Source: Isotricha intestinalis
Taxonomy: Eukaryota; Ciliophora; Litostomatea; Vestibuliferida; Isotrichidae
DNA: 64,000 nucleotides
Assembly: GCA_023807065.1 (NCBI GenBank)
Contig: JAJJLU010003482.1
Coordinates: 1 to 64,000, forward strand
Reading direction: 5' to 3'
The first letter of the stretch is position 1. Each line of letters begins with the position of its first letter. The position numbers and the translations under genes were made by a program. A model generated the notes under the pieces. That model worked only from the letters and a program-made list of their open reading frames with translations, had not been told where the DNA came from and did not search any database. Positions 28,597 through 38,864 of the stretch are shown piece after piece.

Positions 28597-30450
28597 TCAA
28601 TCAACTTTAATCAAAGAATAAATTTTAACCAAGAAGGAAAAAGTACTAAAAACACCTAAACTTCCACAAATAAGAAAAATTAAAGAACTTAGAATTCCCA
28701 TTGCTCCAAAATAAATTAATATAGTAGAAAATCTAACAGTATTTAAATATTGAAAATAATAGACAGAATAACCGAAAAAATAAATAGTAGGAGAAGCTCC
28801 AATAAAAAAGCTTTTCCACCACCAATTATAATCTCCAAAGCATAAGCAAATAAAACAAACAATAATTGACATTTCAGAAGATATAATAATTAAAACTAAT
28901 AAAGCAAGCCATAAAAAACCAAATAAATAATATATTTGATCTCTCCATAATGAAGCCATTAAATATAAAAATTCAACAAATATTGCAGCAAAGGGAATTA
29001 AACCAGTTATCCAAACTAAATATTTTATTTTAAAATACCATGGTTTATTTGGTATCGATGTTGGACATGGATTTATTCTACAAGGTATTTTGTATATTTT
29101 CTGTTTTATTCCAAAAAATGATCCAATTAATACTAATGGTGATAAACAGCATAACCATAATAATAATAATGATAATATTTCTATTATACTTAATGCAGCA
29201 TCTGAACCTTCTACAAAAAATAAAAAATTTATTATTAATCCCATTAAAAATAATAATGAAGGATAAAATAATGATGTTAATAATGCATTTTTTAACCAAC
29301 TTTTCCCTTTTAACATTTTATACATTCTCGAGCTTACATAACCTCCTAAAATTCCCATTAAAACAAAATCAATTAACATAAAAGTAATTAAACTTGATCT
29401 TGATTCAGGTCTTAATATACCAATTATACTAATTAATAATGATATAAATACCATCATAAATAATTGAATTCCAGTTCCAGTTAAAGTACATAACATCATT
29501 GTATTAATTGGTCTTCTAAAAACATCATTACAAACTTGTTTCCAACCATATTCATCAATAAATTCATCTCCAGTAACTTTAACGTTGTATATATCAATAT
29601 CTTTTTTTATAGCTCTACAAAATATGAAAATTAAAACGAAAGTTATTATTAATATTATTAAATTTGAATTTAATAAACCAAACCAATGAATATCACTTTT
29701 CAAATGAAGATATCTGTCCCAACGAGAAACCATTGTTAAATTACTTAGTTCAAATATAACATCATAAGTAAATATAACTTTACTATTTTCTTGTAAAACT
29801 TGTGGAATTTGAGTATAATCATATTCATAGAAATTTAAATTATTTTTGCAAGCTAAATCAGAGGTATCAGTATGTTGAATGGAAGAAGGAAAAACAGAAA
29901 AACCAACAATTTCAAATAAATCTTCATTATTTAATTTATGAATATTAACTTTAAAAGATAAATGATTATAAATAAATATTGAACTATAATCATCAGGAGA
30001 TAAAGTTTGTCCAAAAGGTATTCCACCAGAATAATAATAAAATGTTTTATTTTCTGCTATATCATGATATCCTCTTGCTGCTGGTAAATTATCTAAATAT
30101 AAACTCATTGAATATGAATGTTCTAATAACCATTTAAATTTTATTATTGTTTCTGATGTAATTTCTGCTGTACATAATATTTTACAATGTTCTTCTTTAC
30201 CTAATATTATTTCATAATTTGATTCTCTTATTTTATGTCCTAATAAAAGCTCTCCTAAATTATCATTTATTATTCTTGGATTTTCAGGGTTACATAGTTT
30301 TAGATAATCGTATTTAAAAGGTAAATGAGTTTCTACACTTTTTAATTGACCTAAACCTACTTTTAACATTGTTCCTTTCATATGACTTTCTTCAAAATAT
30401 GTTATTATTTGGTTTATGGATATTAAGAAGAAAATAAGTTTATTTCTCAT
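28597..30450 (-). CDS. Transmembrane 9 superfamily protein (TM9SF/EMP70)
   Basis: A 617-residue endosome/Golgi membrane protein with a hydrophobic signal sequence (~4-18). A lumenal domain follows (~25-260), containing the family elements LPFKYDYLKLC, LGELLLG and YHDIAENKTFYYYSGG. Nine membrane segments then run from ~258 to ~605. The family signature GWKQVCNDVFRRP lies in the cytosolic loop after the first of them (~305-318). The C-terminus KIYSLIKVD carries the KxD/E COPI-binding Golgi-retention motif typical of TM9SF. The stop is TGA, right after this motif, which is good evidence that TGA is a true stop here. Function in the family: sorting of membrane proteins, and phagocytosis in Dictyostelium. 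Confidence 0.95.
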   Translation of the reverse strand: MRNKLIFFLISINQIITYFEESHMKGTMLKVGLGQLKSVETHLPFKYDYLKLCNPENPRIINDNLGELLLGHKIRESNYEIILGKEEHCKILCTAEITSETIIKFKWLLEHSYSMSLYLDNLPAARGYHDIAENKTFYYYSGGIPFGQTLSPDDYSSIFIYNHLSFKVNIHKLNNEDLFEIVGFSVFPSSIQHTDTSDLACKNNLNFYEYDYTQIPQVLQENSKVIFTYDVIFELSNLTMVSRWDRYLHLKSDIHWFGLLNSNLIILIITFVLIFIFCRAIKKDIDIYNVKVTGDEFIDEYGWKQVCNDVFRRPINTMMLCTLTGTGIQLFMMVFISLLISIIGILRPESRSSLITFMLIDFVLMGILGGYVSSRMYKMLKGKSWLKNALLTSLFYPSLLFLMGLIINFLFFVEGSDAALSIIEILSLLLLWLCCLSPLVLIGSFFGIKQKIYKIPCRINPCPTSIPNKPWYFKIKYLVWITGLIPFAAIFVEFLYLMASLWRDQIYYLFGFLWLALLVLIIISSEMSIIVCFICLCFGDYNWWWKSFFIGASPTIYFFGYSVYYFQYLNTVRFSTILIYFGAMGILSSLIFLICGSLGVFSTFSFLVKIYSLIKVD

Positions 30451-30628
30451 TTAGATTCAAATGAAAAAAAATTTAAATAATATAATTCAAATAATAATAA
30501 TCAACCTATTAAAAAATATAAAAATTAAAAAAGAAATAAAATAACTAATAAACTACAAAAAAAATCAAAAAATACTCAAAAAAACCTTTAAAACCATTTT
30601 AAAATCTATAATAAAAAAAGAAAAAAAA

Positions 30629-31522
30629 CTATCCTTCTCCTTTTCCTAAATATCTTTCAAAGAAATTAGAAACCTCAACAAGTAAAAACTGAGGTCTATT
30701 AGTATTATGTCCACCTTCACAAATTTGAAAAATTTTTTCCCCATTATATGCTTCAACTAAATCTAAAGAATGTTGAACAGGAACAATTTCATCATTTAAA
30801 GCATGAATAAACAAAGCAGGAGGGACAGAATTTTTAACAAAATCAATAGGTTTTAATTTATAAATATCGAAATTATTTTTATTTTTACAAGTTTTAGCTA
30901 AAACAGCCAAAGCACCGTTTAATAGAAAATTAGGTAATTTAATTATATTTAAGCACATTTCTTTAGCAAGTCTCTTAAAATCCGCAAAAGGAGAATCAAC
31001 ACAAATACATTTAATTCTCTTATCATTAGCAGCATACATTAAAGTTGTAGCTGCACCCATTGATCTTCCCCATAAACCAATATTCCCAATTCCAGGATAT
31101 TTTTCAATGTAATTAATAATAATATTTAAATCATTTACTTCATGATAACCTAATGATATATATTCACCTTCACTTATTCCTGAGCCTGCAAAATCAAAAA
31201 TTAAGAAATTTATATTTTTTAATAAAAGATAATTTTTCATTAATATTCCTTCAAGACGACTCGATGAATTCGCATGTAAATATATTACTAATGGCATAGT
31301 TTTATATGGACGATATGAAGGAGTAGGTTCTATTAAAGAACAGTGAAGAAGGTATCCACGGTTTGATAAAAGAGTAAAATCTTTTCTTTCATATTCACGA
31401 GATTTTAATCTAAATGTTTTTGGACCTAATGTTGATATTGAGTAAATGTCACGAGGAGGACGGATTATTGCTTTCCATAATGTCTCATATGATATTTTTT
31501 GCTTTGATGTTGTGTTTTCCAT
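30629..31522 (-). CDS. Alpha/beta-hydrolase (ABHD17-like serine hydrolase)
   Basis: A 297-residue hydrolase. The strand MPLVIYLHANSSS (~77-89) carries the HAN oxyanion-loop element. The nucleophile elbow is GRSMG (~151-155, Ser ~153), Asp is in NDEIVP (~243) and His in GGHN (~270), so the catalytic triad is complete. LIFDFAGSGISEGE matches the ABHD17/FAM108 and bem46-type group. Members of that group remove palmitate from proteins; given the two DHHC palmitoyltransferases in this window, such a role is possible but unproven. The animal relatives carry an N-terminal Cys cluster for membrane anchoring, and this one does not. The stop is TAG after GKGEG. Confidence 0.85.
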   Translation of the reverse strand: MENTTSKQKISYETLWKAIIRPPRDIYSISTLGPKTFRLKSREYERKDFTLLSNRGYLLHCSLIEPTPSYRPYKTMPLVIYLHANSSSRLEGILMKNYLLLKNINFLIFDFAGSGISEGEYISLGYHEVNDLNIIINYIEKYPGIGNIGLWGRSMGAATTLMYAANDKRIKCICVDSPFADFKRLAKEMCLNIIKLPNFLLNGALAVLAKTCKNKNNFDIYKLKPIDFVKNSVPPALFIHALNDEIVPVQHSLDLVEAYNGEKIFQICEGGHNTNRPQFLLVEVSNFFERYLGKGEG

Positions 31523-31963
31523 ATTTTTTTGAAAGTGAAATCTTTTACGATTTGTTTATTATTATTTTTTTTTGTTTAGTTTTAATTTTAATAATCAATA
31601 CATATTATATTTCAATTTATTTGAAATATGCAAAGGTATATATATATGAATTGAATAAATTTATATAATTATAAAATAATTCTTAATTTTAAATAACTTG
31701 ATAAATTGATGAAAATTAATATTTGGATTATCAAAAAAAAATTTGTATAAAGAAGAATAAATATATTTATATTGGAGAAAACATTTATGTAATCATTAGA
31801 AAATCCATTAATTTTTTTTTATTAATTGAGGGTAAATTTAATTTCAAATATATGAAATTTAATTAATAATAAAAAATGGACTTTTCCAAAAAAATAATTA
31901 TTTATCCAATAAACTATAAATACTTTAAATAATATTTAAAATTAAATTTATTTTTTAATTTAG
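31523..31963. other. Divergent intergenic region
   Basis: Upstream sequence of both the hydrolase (minus) and the two-exon coiled-coil gene (plus). T-rich runs near the hydrolase, A/T-rich elsewhere. No element is recognised. Confidence 0.45.
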
Positions 31964-32994
31964 ATGGAAATTATTGCAATGAAAAATGAAAAAGATGATA
32001 ATAATAATTTTAATGAAAATTTAGAAAATAGTTTACAGAAGAAGAAAATGAAAATAAGAAGTGAAAAAGAAGATAATGAAAACTTTATTTCAAAGGAAGA
32101 GAATCCACAAGAAAAAATGAAATTTCTTTTTCCTTCACTAACATCAGAAGTAAGAATAAATATATTTAATGTAATTAGAAAATTAATGAAATATTAAAAA
32201 ATGCAGAAAATAATATAGAAAAAGGAATAGAATTGATAAATAAAATTTCAAATAAAGAAGAAAATGAAAAAGAACATTTAACTCAGAAAAAAAGAATAAA
32301 GAAAAAGCGCAATTTTAATTCTTTATTAAATCCAAAAAGAAACATAAATCAAGCAAAAAGCAACATATCAAATAATAATTTCAAAAAAGAAGAAAATATG
32401 GAAGATTTAATAATGAACAATTCAAAAATTAATCACGAAGAATTAATGAATTTAGAAAATAAAAATGAAAATGAAGAAATTTCAAAAAAGAAAAATAATA
32501 ATAATAATAATATAAATAATAATCAAATTCCAAAAGAAAAAATAAATGAAGTAAAAGAAATAATTAATATAGAAAAAAACGAAGAATCAAAAATTGAAAT
32601 TCCAGAAAATTTAGAAAAAGAATATAAACAATTATTAGAAATAATACAATTAAAAGATGAAAAGCAATTAGAACAATTTTTTAATATTAAAAAATATTAT
32701 ATTCCAACTCCAAAAGAAGAAGAAATAGATAAAAAAGCAGAAATATTAAAATATGTTTTAAAAGAAAATATATATTTAAAAAATTCAATTTCTTCAAATA
32801 CAGAAAAAACTTTAGAATTAAGTAAAGAAAACGGAATTTTAGAAAGTAAATTAGATGAAATAAATTGGACAATTGGTCATTTAAATGAAGTTTTATCGGA
32901 ACAAAAAATTAGAACAATGGAATTAAAAGATAAATTAGGATTATATGATAATTCAAATAATAGTTTATTTGTTTCTAACCAAGGATTAGTTTAA
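31964..32994 (+). CDS. Hypothetical coiled-coil protein, two exons
   Basis: Exons 31964-32149 and 32179-32994 encode 333 residues once a 29-nt intron is removed. Without splicing the first exon would end after 77 codons. The join gives an uninterrupted Lys/Glu/Asn-rich chain across the boundary (LTSE then KINEILK), supporting the model. Residues ~1-180 are charged low complexity. Residues ~190-333 are a long coiled coil with conserved-looking spacing (KEEEIDKKAEILKYVLKEN, then ENGILESKLDEINWTIGHL). There is no membrane segment. The family is unknown; the C-terminal part is the likely functional region. It is transcribed toward the Asn-rich gene 90 bp downstream. Confidence 0.68.
32150..32178 (+). 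other. Intron, 29 nt, phase 0
   Basis: Starts GTA, ends TAG, all A/T apart from a few G. The length is 3n+2, so retention shifts the frame to a quick stop; removal joins two coding-quality frames exactly. Confidence 0.75.
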
Positions 32995-33084
32995 AAAAGA
33001 AAAATTTAAATTATAATTTATAAATTATTATTTAATTAAATATAAATAAAAACATTAAAAAAGAATCATTTTAATTAATTAAAT

Positions 33085-35412
33085 ATGAAAAATAAAGAAC
33101 AATACAATAATGATTTTAAAAGAAAAAGTGAAACAAAAGGATTTCATGAATTTAAATTACTTGATAATTTCATTCAAAATTCGCTTGAAAAGTTTAAATT
33201 AGTGGATCCAATGGAAGAATTATATATAGCAACAAAAAATGATAAAAATTCTATCATTAGTCATAAATCTACTATTCCAGATTTAGTAATATGGAATAAA
33301 AAATTTAATAAAAATTATTGTTTTATTGGGGCTGATTTAAAGAAAGAAAATCCTTTCCCAAGATTTCAATTTTTTCTTAAAATCAAAGGGACAAAAAATA
33401 ATGATAAAGATAAAAAATCTAAAAAGAATATAAATGATAATAATAAAAGTAATAATAAAAAATATAAGAAAAAAGAAAATTATGAAAATGATAAAAAAGA
33501 AATTAGAAAAGAAAATAATAAAATTCCAAATGTAGAACAATTATTAAATAAAAATAATAATAATAGTAATATAAATAATAATAATCAAAATGAAACAAAT
33601 AAAAGTGTTTCTAAAATGAAAGAAATTGGAACTATTGGTGAAATAAAAGATTCTGAAAGAATAATTCCTAAAGATATTGATTTTATGGATGATTTACCAA
33701 AAAAAATAGAAAAAAATAAAAATAAGAAAGAAAAAGAAAAAGAAAATGAATATGATAATTTTAATGAAATTAATTTTAATAAAACGATAAAAGAAAAAGA
33801 TGATTTTGATGATAATAAAGATAATAATGATATGGAACAAATAAATAACTTTACAATTCAAAAAGATGAATTTTTCAATCAAAAAGAAGATGAACAAAAA
33901 GAAACTGTAAATTTCCAAACAAACAATAATAATATAAATGAGATAAATTCTTTATTAAAAGAAAAAGATAATGAAGATAACTTTAATATACAAAATCAAT
34001 TTGATGAAACAAAGAAAAAAAGTAAAAAAAATCCAATTAAAAAAAAGAAAAGTTCAAAGTCAAATATTAATAATCCTCAAAATAATAATAATAATAATAT
34101 TATGATGAATAATCAAAATATCTTTATGCAAGGAATTCAAAATAATTATATTCAAAATCAAGGAAATAGAAATATAAATTACCAACAACAATTAATTCAA
34201 AATGAAAAATATTTAAATATTGTTGGTAAGAATATAAATAGAAGAGGATGGATGGTTTTTAACAATGAAGGTAAAATTTTTGCTTTTACTTCTTTTGAAT
34301 TATTTCAAATTTTAAATCAATATTTAGAACGCAACCACAATATTCCTTTTTTAATAATTAGTGATTTTGAAACTAAATCTCAATTTAATGGAGTACAAAT
34401 ATATTTTATTTTATCACAAACTCTCCCAATGTTACTTCAATTTAAAAAACAAATGTTATATACAAATAACATGAATAATATGAATAATGTGAGCAATATG
34501 AACAATATGAACAACATGAATAATATGATCAACATGAATAATATGAATAACATGGGTAATATGAATAATATGAATAATATGAATAATATGGGTAATATGA
34601 ATATGATGAATAATATGAATATGATGAATAATATGAATAATATGGGTAATATAAATATGAAACAAACTTCTAGTCCCTTTAATTATAATCAAAATATAAA
34701 TAATAATATCTTTAATTATCAAAAACCACAACAACAAATGAATCAAATGAACCAAATGAATAATAATTCTGGATTTACTTTAAGAAATAATACTAATAAT
34801 AGTAACATAAATAACAACACTAGTAATAATAATAATGGAAATTATAACGTTAATTTCCAATATATCACAAATCAAATGAATTTTAATAATTTCAATCAAA
34901 TAGTAAATAACAATAATCTTAATGAAATGAATAATGTAAATCAAAATTCAAATTATAAAGAAAGAGAACAAAATTATTTTGAAAATCAAATAACAGATAA
35001 TGAACAAGATATTTTCACAGATAATAAAATAACTAATTTTTCACTAAATAAAGAAATATTGAATGAAAATTTTATGAAAAAAAATTCTCAAGAAAATACA
35101 AATAATAATTTAAATAATGATTTTACGAATGAAACTTTTAATAAAAACTTTTTATTTTCTCAAGACAATCTAAACAATGATACTAATAATAATGATAATA
35201 TATTAGTAAATTCAAATGTACATTCAAATAACTCCAATAATAATACAAATTATAACAGTTTTAATTTAAATAATCAAAATGATTTTAATTTTGATATTTC
35301 TCAACTAACAAACCAAAAAAATTCACCTAATCAATTTGGAAATCCATCTTCAGAAAATTTTTTCAATATGGATTTAAACCAAATGAATAAAATAGACTAC
35401 AGTAAAAATTAG
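33085..35412 (+). CDS. Asn/Met-repeat, prion-like protein
   Basis: A 775-residue protein, over a third Asn by eye. The N-terminal ~100 residues are more ordinary (FHEFKLLDNFIQNSLEKF, PDLVIWNKKFNKNYCFIGADL) and may form a small domain. A Lys/Asp-rich acidic-basic linker follows. A second globular segment lies at ~385-460 (GWMVFNNEGKIFAFTSFELF, then FLIISDFETKSQFNGVQIYF). Residues ~463-528 are an MNN-type repeat, then long Asn tracts run to the end. Both globular parts look conserved but I do not recognise them. Asn-rich chains suggest a phase-separating RNA-granule or transcription-related protein; that is inference. The stop is TAG. Confidence 0.72.
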   Translation: MKNKEQYNNDFKRKSETKGFHEFKLLDNFIQNSLEKFKLVDPMEELYIATKNDKNSIISHKSTIPDLVIWNKKFNKNYCFIGADLKKENPFPRFQFFLKIKGTKNNDKDKKSKKNINDNNKSNNKKYKKKENYENDKKEIRKENNKIPNVEQLLNKNNNNSNINNNNQNETNKSVSKMKEIGTIGEIKDSERIIPKDIDFMDDLPKKIEKNKNKKEKEKENEYDNFNEINFNKTIKEKDDFDDNKDNNDMEQINNFTIQKDEFFNQKEDEQKETVNFQTNNNNINEINSLLKEKDNEDNFNIQNQFDETKKKSKKNPIKKKKSSKSNINNPQNNNNNNIMMNNQNIFMQGIQNNYIQNQGNRNINYQQQLIQNEKYLNIVGKNINRRGWMVFNNEGKIFAFTSFELFQILNQYLERNHNIPFLIISDFETKSQFNGVQIYFILSQTLPMLLQFKKQMLYTNNMNNMNNVSNMNNMNNMNNMINMNNMNNMGNMNNMNNMNNMGNMNMMNNMNMMNNMNNMGNINMKQTSSPFNYNQNINNNIFNYQKPQQQMNQMNQMNNNSGFTLRNNTNNSNINNNTSNNNNGNYNVNFQYITNQMNFNNFNQIVNNNNLNEMNNVNQNSNYKEREQNYFENQITDNEQDIFTDNKITNFSLNKEILNENFMKKNSQENTNNNLNNDFTNETFNKNFLFSQDNLNNDTNNNDNILVNSNVHSNNSNNNTNYNSFNLNNQNDFNFDISQLTNQKNSPNQFGNPSSENFFNMDLNQMNKIDYSKN
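34471..34668 (+). repeat. In-frame MNN-type repeat (ATGAATAAT units)
   Basis: About 200 bp of imperfect 9- and 12-base units built from ATGAATAAT, encoding Met-Asn-Asn with occasional Gly or Ile. Units vary by single bases, as in an old, drifting microsatellite inside a coding region. Confidence 0.85.
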
Positions 35413-35535
35413 ATAATAATAATAATAATAATAGTAATTTCTAATATTTTATTATTTCTTAAATTCAACTACTTTATTTTTCAAACTTAATAAAAAAAAT
35501 AAATAAATAAATAAAAAAACAAAAAAAAATAATAT

Positions 35536-36516
35536 TCATTTCCCAAATCTATTTTCTTTGCCAAAAGTAAATTGAGGTCTTGAATCTTTTTGTGTCATAA
35601 TTTGTTCTCCAAAACTAGAATAAATTAAATATCTATCACCAAGACTTAAATTAGTATTTTTATTTTCTGATCTATTACCATTACCAAATTTAAATTTAGG
35701 ACTATTATTAAATTTAATTAAATTAGATTTTTCTCCAATTTCATAACTCCAAGGACTAACATTATTATTGCACCCACTTTTTCTTTCTAATCCAAAATTA
35801 CCTTTAGGTCTCATATATCCAGAACTATTATTATTATAATATTTATAATAATTATAATTTGGATTATATTTCCCAGGACCAGGTAAAGTAAAAGAATCAA
35901 TATATTCTTTAAATTTACTATCACAACCTATATCACCTCCAATTATTCTATTATTCCAATTTCTTTTTATTTTTTCTGAATCATTTAATGGATTATATGG
36001 TAAATCATAATATGCATATCTTTCTCTATCTTTATTTAATGATTGTCTTTCACTTTTTGAAAAACCCCATTTTGGACTTTTATTATATTTGTATATATTT
36101 GTTGGAGTTGATGTATAAAAATAATCTGTTAACGGATTTCCTAAGTGATCATATCCTAAATTCCTTTTTAATATTCCTGTTGTATCATATATATTATTTG
36201 ATTTTGAATTTTTTATGTGAGCACTTTTTGATATATTTATATCTTCATCTACTATTCCTGCTAATACTCTTTTAGATTTTCCAAATGAATATTTTGGATT
36301 TGTTTGATTTTGGGTTTTTATCATTTTACCAAAACCATTTCTAAGTGCTTGGTTTTCTAATAAGTAATTATTTGAATAATCTATATTTTATTTTTATATT
36401 ATTTTTTTACATTGTTCTAATTTTTCCTTATATTTTGGATCTTCTTTTATTTTTATTTGCTTTTCTGCTCTTTTTAAATCTAAAGATTTTGATAAAGAGG
36501 ATACATGATAAGACAT
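35536..36516 (-). CDS. SHIPPO/STPGR-repeat axonemal-type protein, two exons
   Basis: Exons 36516-36411 and 36380-35536 encode 316 residues. Removing a 30-nt intron with two in-frame TAA codons extends the frame upstream to an ATG (start MSYHVSSLSKSLDLKRAEKQ). The protein contains PGPGKYNPN (the STPGR/SHIPPO core) and several [SR]PxFxFG strands: NPKYSFGKSKR, SPKWGFSKSER, SPKFKFGNGNR and RPQFTFGKENR. These motifs occur in ODF3-like proteins that lie on or inside ciliary microtubules, which supports a flagellated or ciliated cell. The stop is TGA right after RFGK. It is one of two such genes in the window; the other is at 49752-51083. Confidence 0.82.
36381..36410 (-). other. Intron, 30 nt, in the SHIPPO-like gene
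   Basis: Starts GTA, ends TAG, A/T apart from the splice-site G. The length is a multiple of three with two in-frame TAA codons, so retention truncates the protein. Removal joins MSYHV... to the long downstream frame in phase 1. Confidence 0.8.
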
Positions 36517-36603
36517 TATATATTTTGATATATATTAATATTTTATTTTTTTAAAATAAAAACAAATTTTTTAATTTGAATTTTTAAAGTTTTTTAAATT
36601 TAA

Positions 36604-36956
36604 TTAAAGTAAATGATCAATAATTTCATTAGTTCTTTCTTGACTTATTTTTAAATCTTTATATGCTTCCCTAAATTCTCTTACTGTTAAAGTATTTGGC
36701 TCATCTTTTGAAAATTCCTTAAAAACTTCTTCTTAATCAATTTTATCTAAATCTTCTTTATCATCTTAAAAAAAATTATCTATAAATTTAAATTCTTTCA
36801 AAATCATTTTTTCAGGTCATCAAGTGAAAATTGAATAAATTTTTCTTTAGATAATTCAATAAGTGTACTATTTTATTGTTCATTTATATATTTAATTGCT
36901 TATTTCAAAAGAATAAAATATTCTTTTATAATATAATTAATGTAACTAATATTCAT
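36604..36956 (-). pseudogene. Broken globin-like relic (possible truncated hemoglobin)
   Basis: From an ATG at 36956 the minus strand gives about 117 codons ending in a TAA after HLL. Four in-frame TAA codons and one frame change break it; a single extra A in an A run near 36818 would restore the frame. The last ~45 codons are stop-free. Their pattern (FF..D...., then VFKEF...EPN, then FREAYKDLKISQER...IIDHL) resembles the E-H helices of group-I truncated globins. In that reading one TAA sits where a conserved Gln is expected, and the proximal-His position is Tyr. The globin reading is tentative. No GT...AG intron removes the lesions. Confidence 0.38.
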
Positions 36957-36960
36957 ATGT

Positions 36961-36990
36961 TTAATTAAATTTAATTAAATTTAATTAAAT
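36961..36990 (+). repeat. Three tandem copies of TTAATTAAAT next to a start codon
   Basis: Three perfect 10-bp units lie directly upstream of the B-box gene's ATG and between it and the divergent relic. Each unit contains the palindrome TTAATTAA. It may be a simple repeat or a promoter element. Confidence 0.7.
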
Positions 36991-36999
36991 TGAAAATTA

Positions 37000-38493
37000 A
37001 TGTCTGAAGAAATAAATAAAATATATAATAAAATAAAAGTAACTTTTGAATATGGAAATCAAAAAGTAACATTAGATTGTGAGCCTTATAAAACAATTGG
37101 AGAAACAAAAAATAAAGCAATGAGAAAAATATATGGAGCAAATAAAGGATTACATTGTTTTTATTTAAATAGAGATTTATACCGAAAAGAAAACGAAAAA
37201 TTAGGAAATTTTTTTCCAAAAAGAGAAAATATAACCTTAAAATTAATGATGCCTATTAGAATTCCAGGAGAAAAAGATGATTATAAAGATGAATTTTTTG
37301 GTGAACCTCTTTTAAATACAAATTTATTTAGTAATAATTATAATAATAGCAATGGGATTAAATATGTTACAAATCCAAATAATTTAAAAAATAATGTCCC
37401 TAAAAAACCTTATAAAAAATTTATTAAAGTTGATTCGAAATTAGAAGCAAATTTAAATCCTTCTAAAAGTTATGCTTTAAGTACAAGAAATAATAAAGCA
37501 CTTCCAAGTTTTATTGCTTATAAAGATAGTAGTGATGAAGGTCCTAATTATTTTTGTAATAATTGTAATAAGAAAACTATAAATTTTTTTTGTAGAAATT
37601 GCCAAGATTTCTTATGTGAAGAATGTAAAAAAATACCTAAACATAATAATCATTTAACCATTAAAATTGATCCTTTTAATTTAGAAGAAAATATTAAATT
37701 ATATATTATGATTGTTCAAACTGATATTGAACAAAATATTCATGCTAATGAAGAATATTATAGACAATTTTATAATAATGAAAATTCAATTGATAATGAA
37801 AGTTATAGAAATAAATTAATTACAAAATTAGAAGAATTAGCTAATTTATATAATAATATTGTACAAAAATTAAAAGAAACTTATTCTAAAAATGATCATG
37901 AAGGAATGGATATGTTAATAAATGAATATAATTTAAATTCAAGAATTATAAGTGGTGAATTAAATAATATTTTAACTGATTTATATACTAATTTCACTCA
38001 ATCAAGAAAAAAGATGGGCTTCACTCAATTTAAAAGTTATATAAATATGATTAATGAAAAAGAAAAAAATTGGAATGCAATAACAAAAAATATTATAGTA
38101 TTTAAAGTAAATAATGATATAAATGAAAAAGTAAAAAAATTATACGAAAAAATAGAAAAAGAAATAGATGAATTAACAAATATTAAAAGACCATTTTGTT
38201 TAGAAAAAAAAGAATTAGAATTTATAGATAAAATATGTGGAATTAGTAAAGAAGAAACATTAATAAAAAATGAAGAAGAAGAAAATGAAAGAATGAAAGA
38301 ATCTCAAATATTAAAAGAAAGAACTGAAAAGCAAATGAAAAATAAAAAAGAAAAAGAAATGCTCGAAAAAAAAGAAATTAAATCAATTCAAGATTCAAGT
38401 GACGATTCTGAATCAGATTCTATTTTATCTAGTGAAGAAGAAAATAAAAAAAGAAATCCTGGAAAAAGAAAAACTGGAAATGGGAAAAAATAA
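37000..38493 (+). CDS. Ubiquitin-like plus B-box zinc-finger coiled-coil protein
   Basis: A 497-residue protein. Residues ~5-85 look like a beta-grasp/ubiquitin-like fold (KVTFEYGNQKVTLDCEPYKTIGETK, ending ENITLKLMMP). A B-box zinc finger follows at ~184-225, with ligand order C-x2-C, C-x2-C, C-x2-C, then two His (FCNNCNKK...FCRNCQDFLCEECKKIPKHNNHL). Residues ~225-440 are coiled coil, and the tail is acidic-Ser followed by basic Lys/Arg. There is no RING, so it is not a canonical TRIM ligase. B-box/coiled-coil proteins of this layout are common in ciliates; the role is probably scaffolding. The start lies 43 bp from the divergent relic and next to a TTAATTAAAT repeat. Confidence 0.75.
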   Translation: MSEEINKIYNKIKVTFEYGNQKVTLDCEPYKTIGETKNKAMRKIYGANKGLHCFYLNRDLYRKENEKLGNFFPKRENITLKLMMPIRIPGEKDDYKDEFFGEPLLNTNLFSNNYNNSNGIKYVTNPNNLKNNVPKKPYKKFIKVDSKLEANLNPSKSYALSTRNNKALPSFIAYKDSSDEGPNYFCNNCNKKTINFFCRNCQDFLCEECKKIPKHNNHLTIKIDPFNLEENIKLYIMIVQTDIEQNIHANEEYYRQFYNNENSIDNESYRNKLITKLEELANLYNNIVQKLKETYSKNDHEGMDMLINEYNLNSRIISGELNNILTDLYTNFTQSRKKMGFTQFKSYINMINEKEKNWNAITKNIIVFKVNNDINEKVKKLYEKIEKEIDELTNIKRPFCLEKKELEFIDKICGISKEETLIKNEEEENERMKESQILKERTEKQMKNKKEKEMLEKKEIKSIQDSSDDSESDSILSSEEENKKRNPGKRKTGNGKK

Positions 38494-38864
38494 CTTATAC
38501 AAAAATATATTATTTGAAAAAAAATACTTAAATATTGCTATTTTACAATTATTTTAACTTATATAGTTTTATTTTTTCAAACTTAAGATATTAAATTAAA
38601 AAATTAAAATTGTATTAAGAAATATTAATTGGGAGTATATTAAAGTATTAATATTTTCATATTTAGTTTACAACAAAATTACTTAATATTTGATTTATAA
38701 TATGTTATTTTATTCAAAATAATTTATATTATAAAGTTCCATATATTATTAAGATAAATAAGTGTAAATTATAACAAAGAGTAAACAATAACTTCAAAAA
38801 AGAAAAAATAATGAGAATACAATTTAAACATAAAATATAAAATTAAACATTAAAAAAAATCAAT
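38494..38864. other. Convergent intergenic region
   Basis: Two 3' ends face each other here. A/T-rich, with nothing else supported. Confidence 0.45.

Noticed and set aside
34456..34755. Minus-strand His/Ile repeat frame
   Set aside because: Antisense of the MNN repeat; no independent support.
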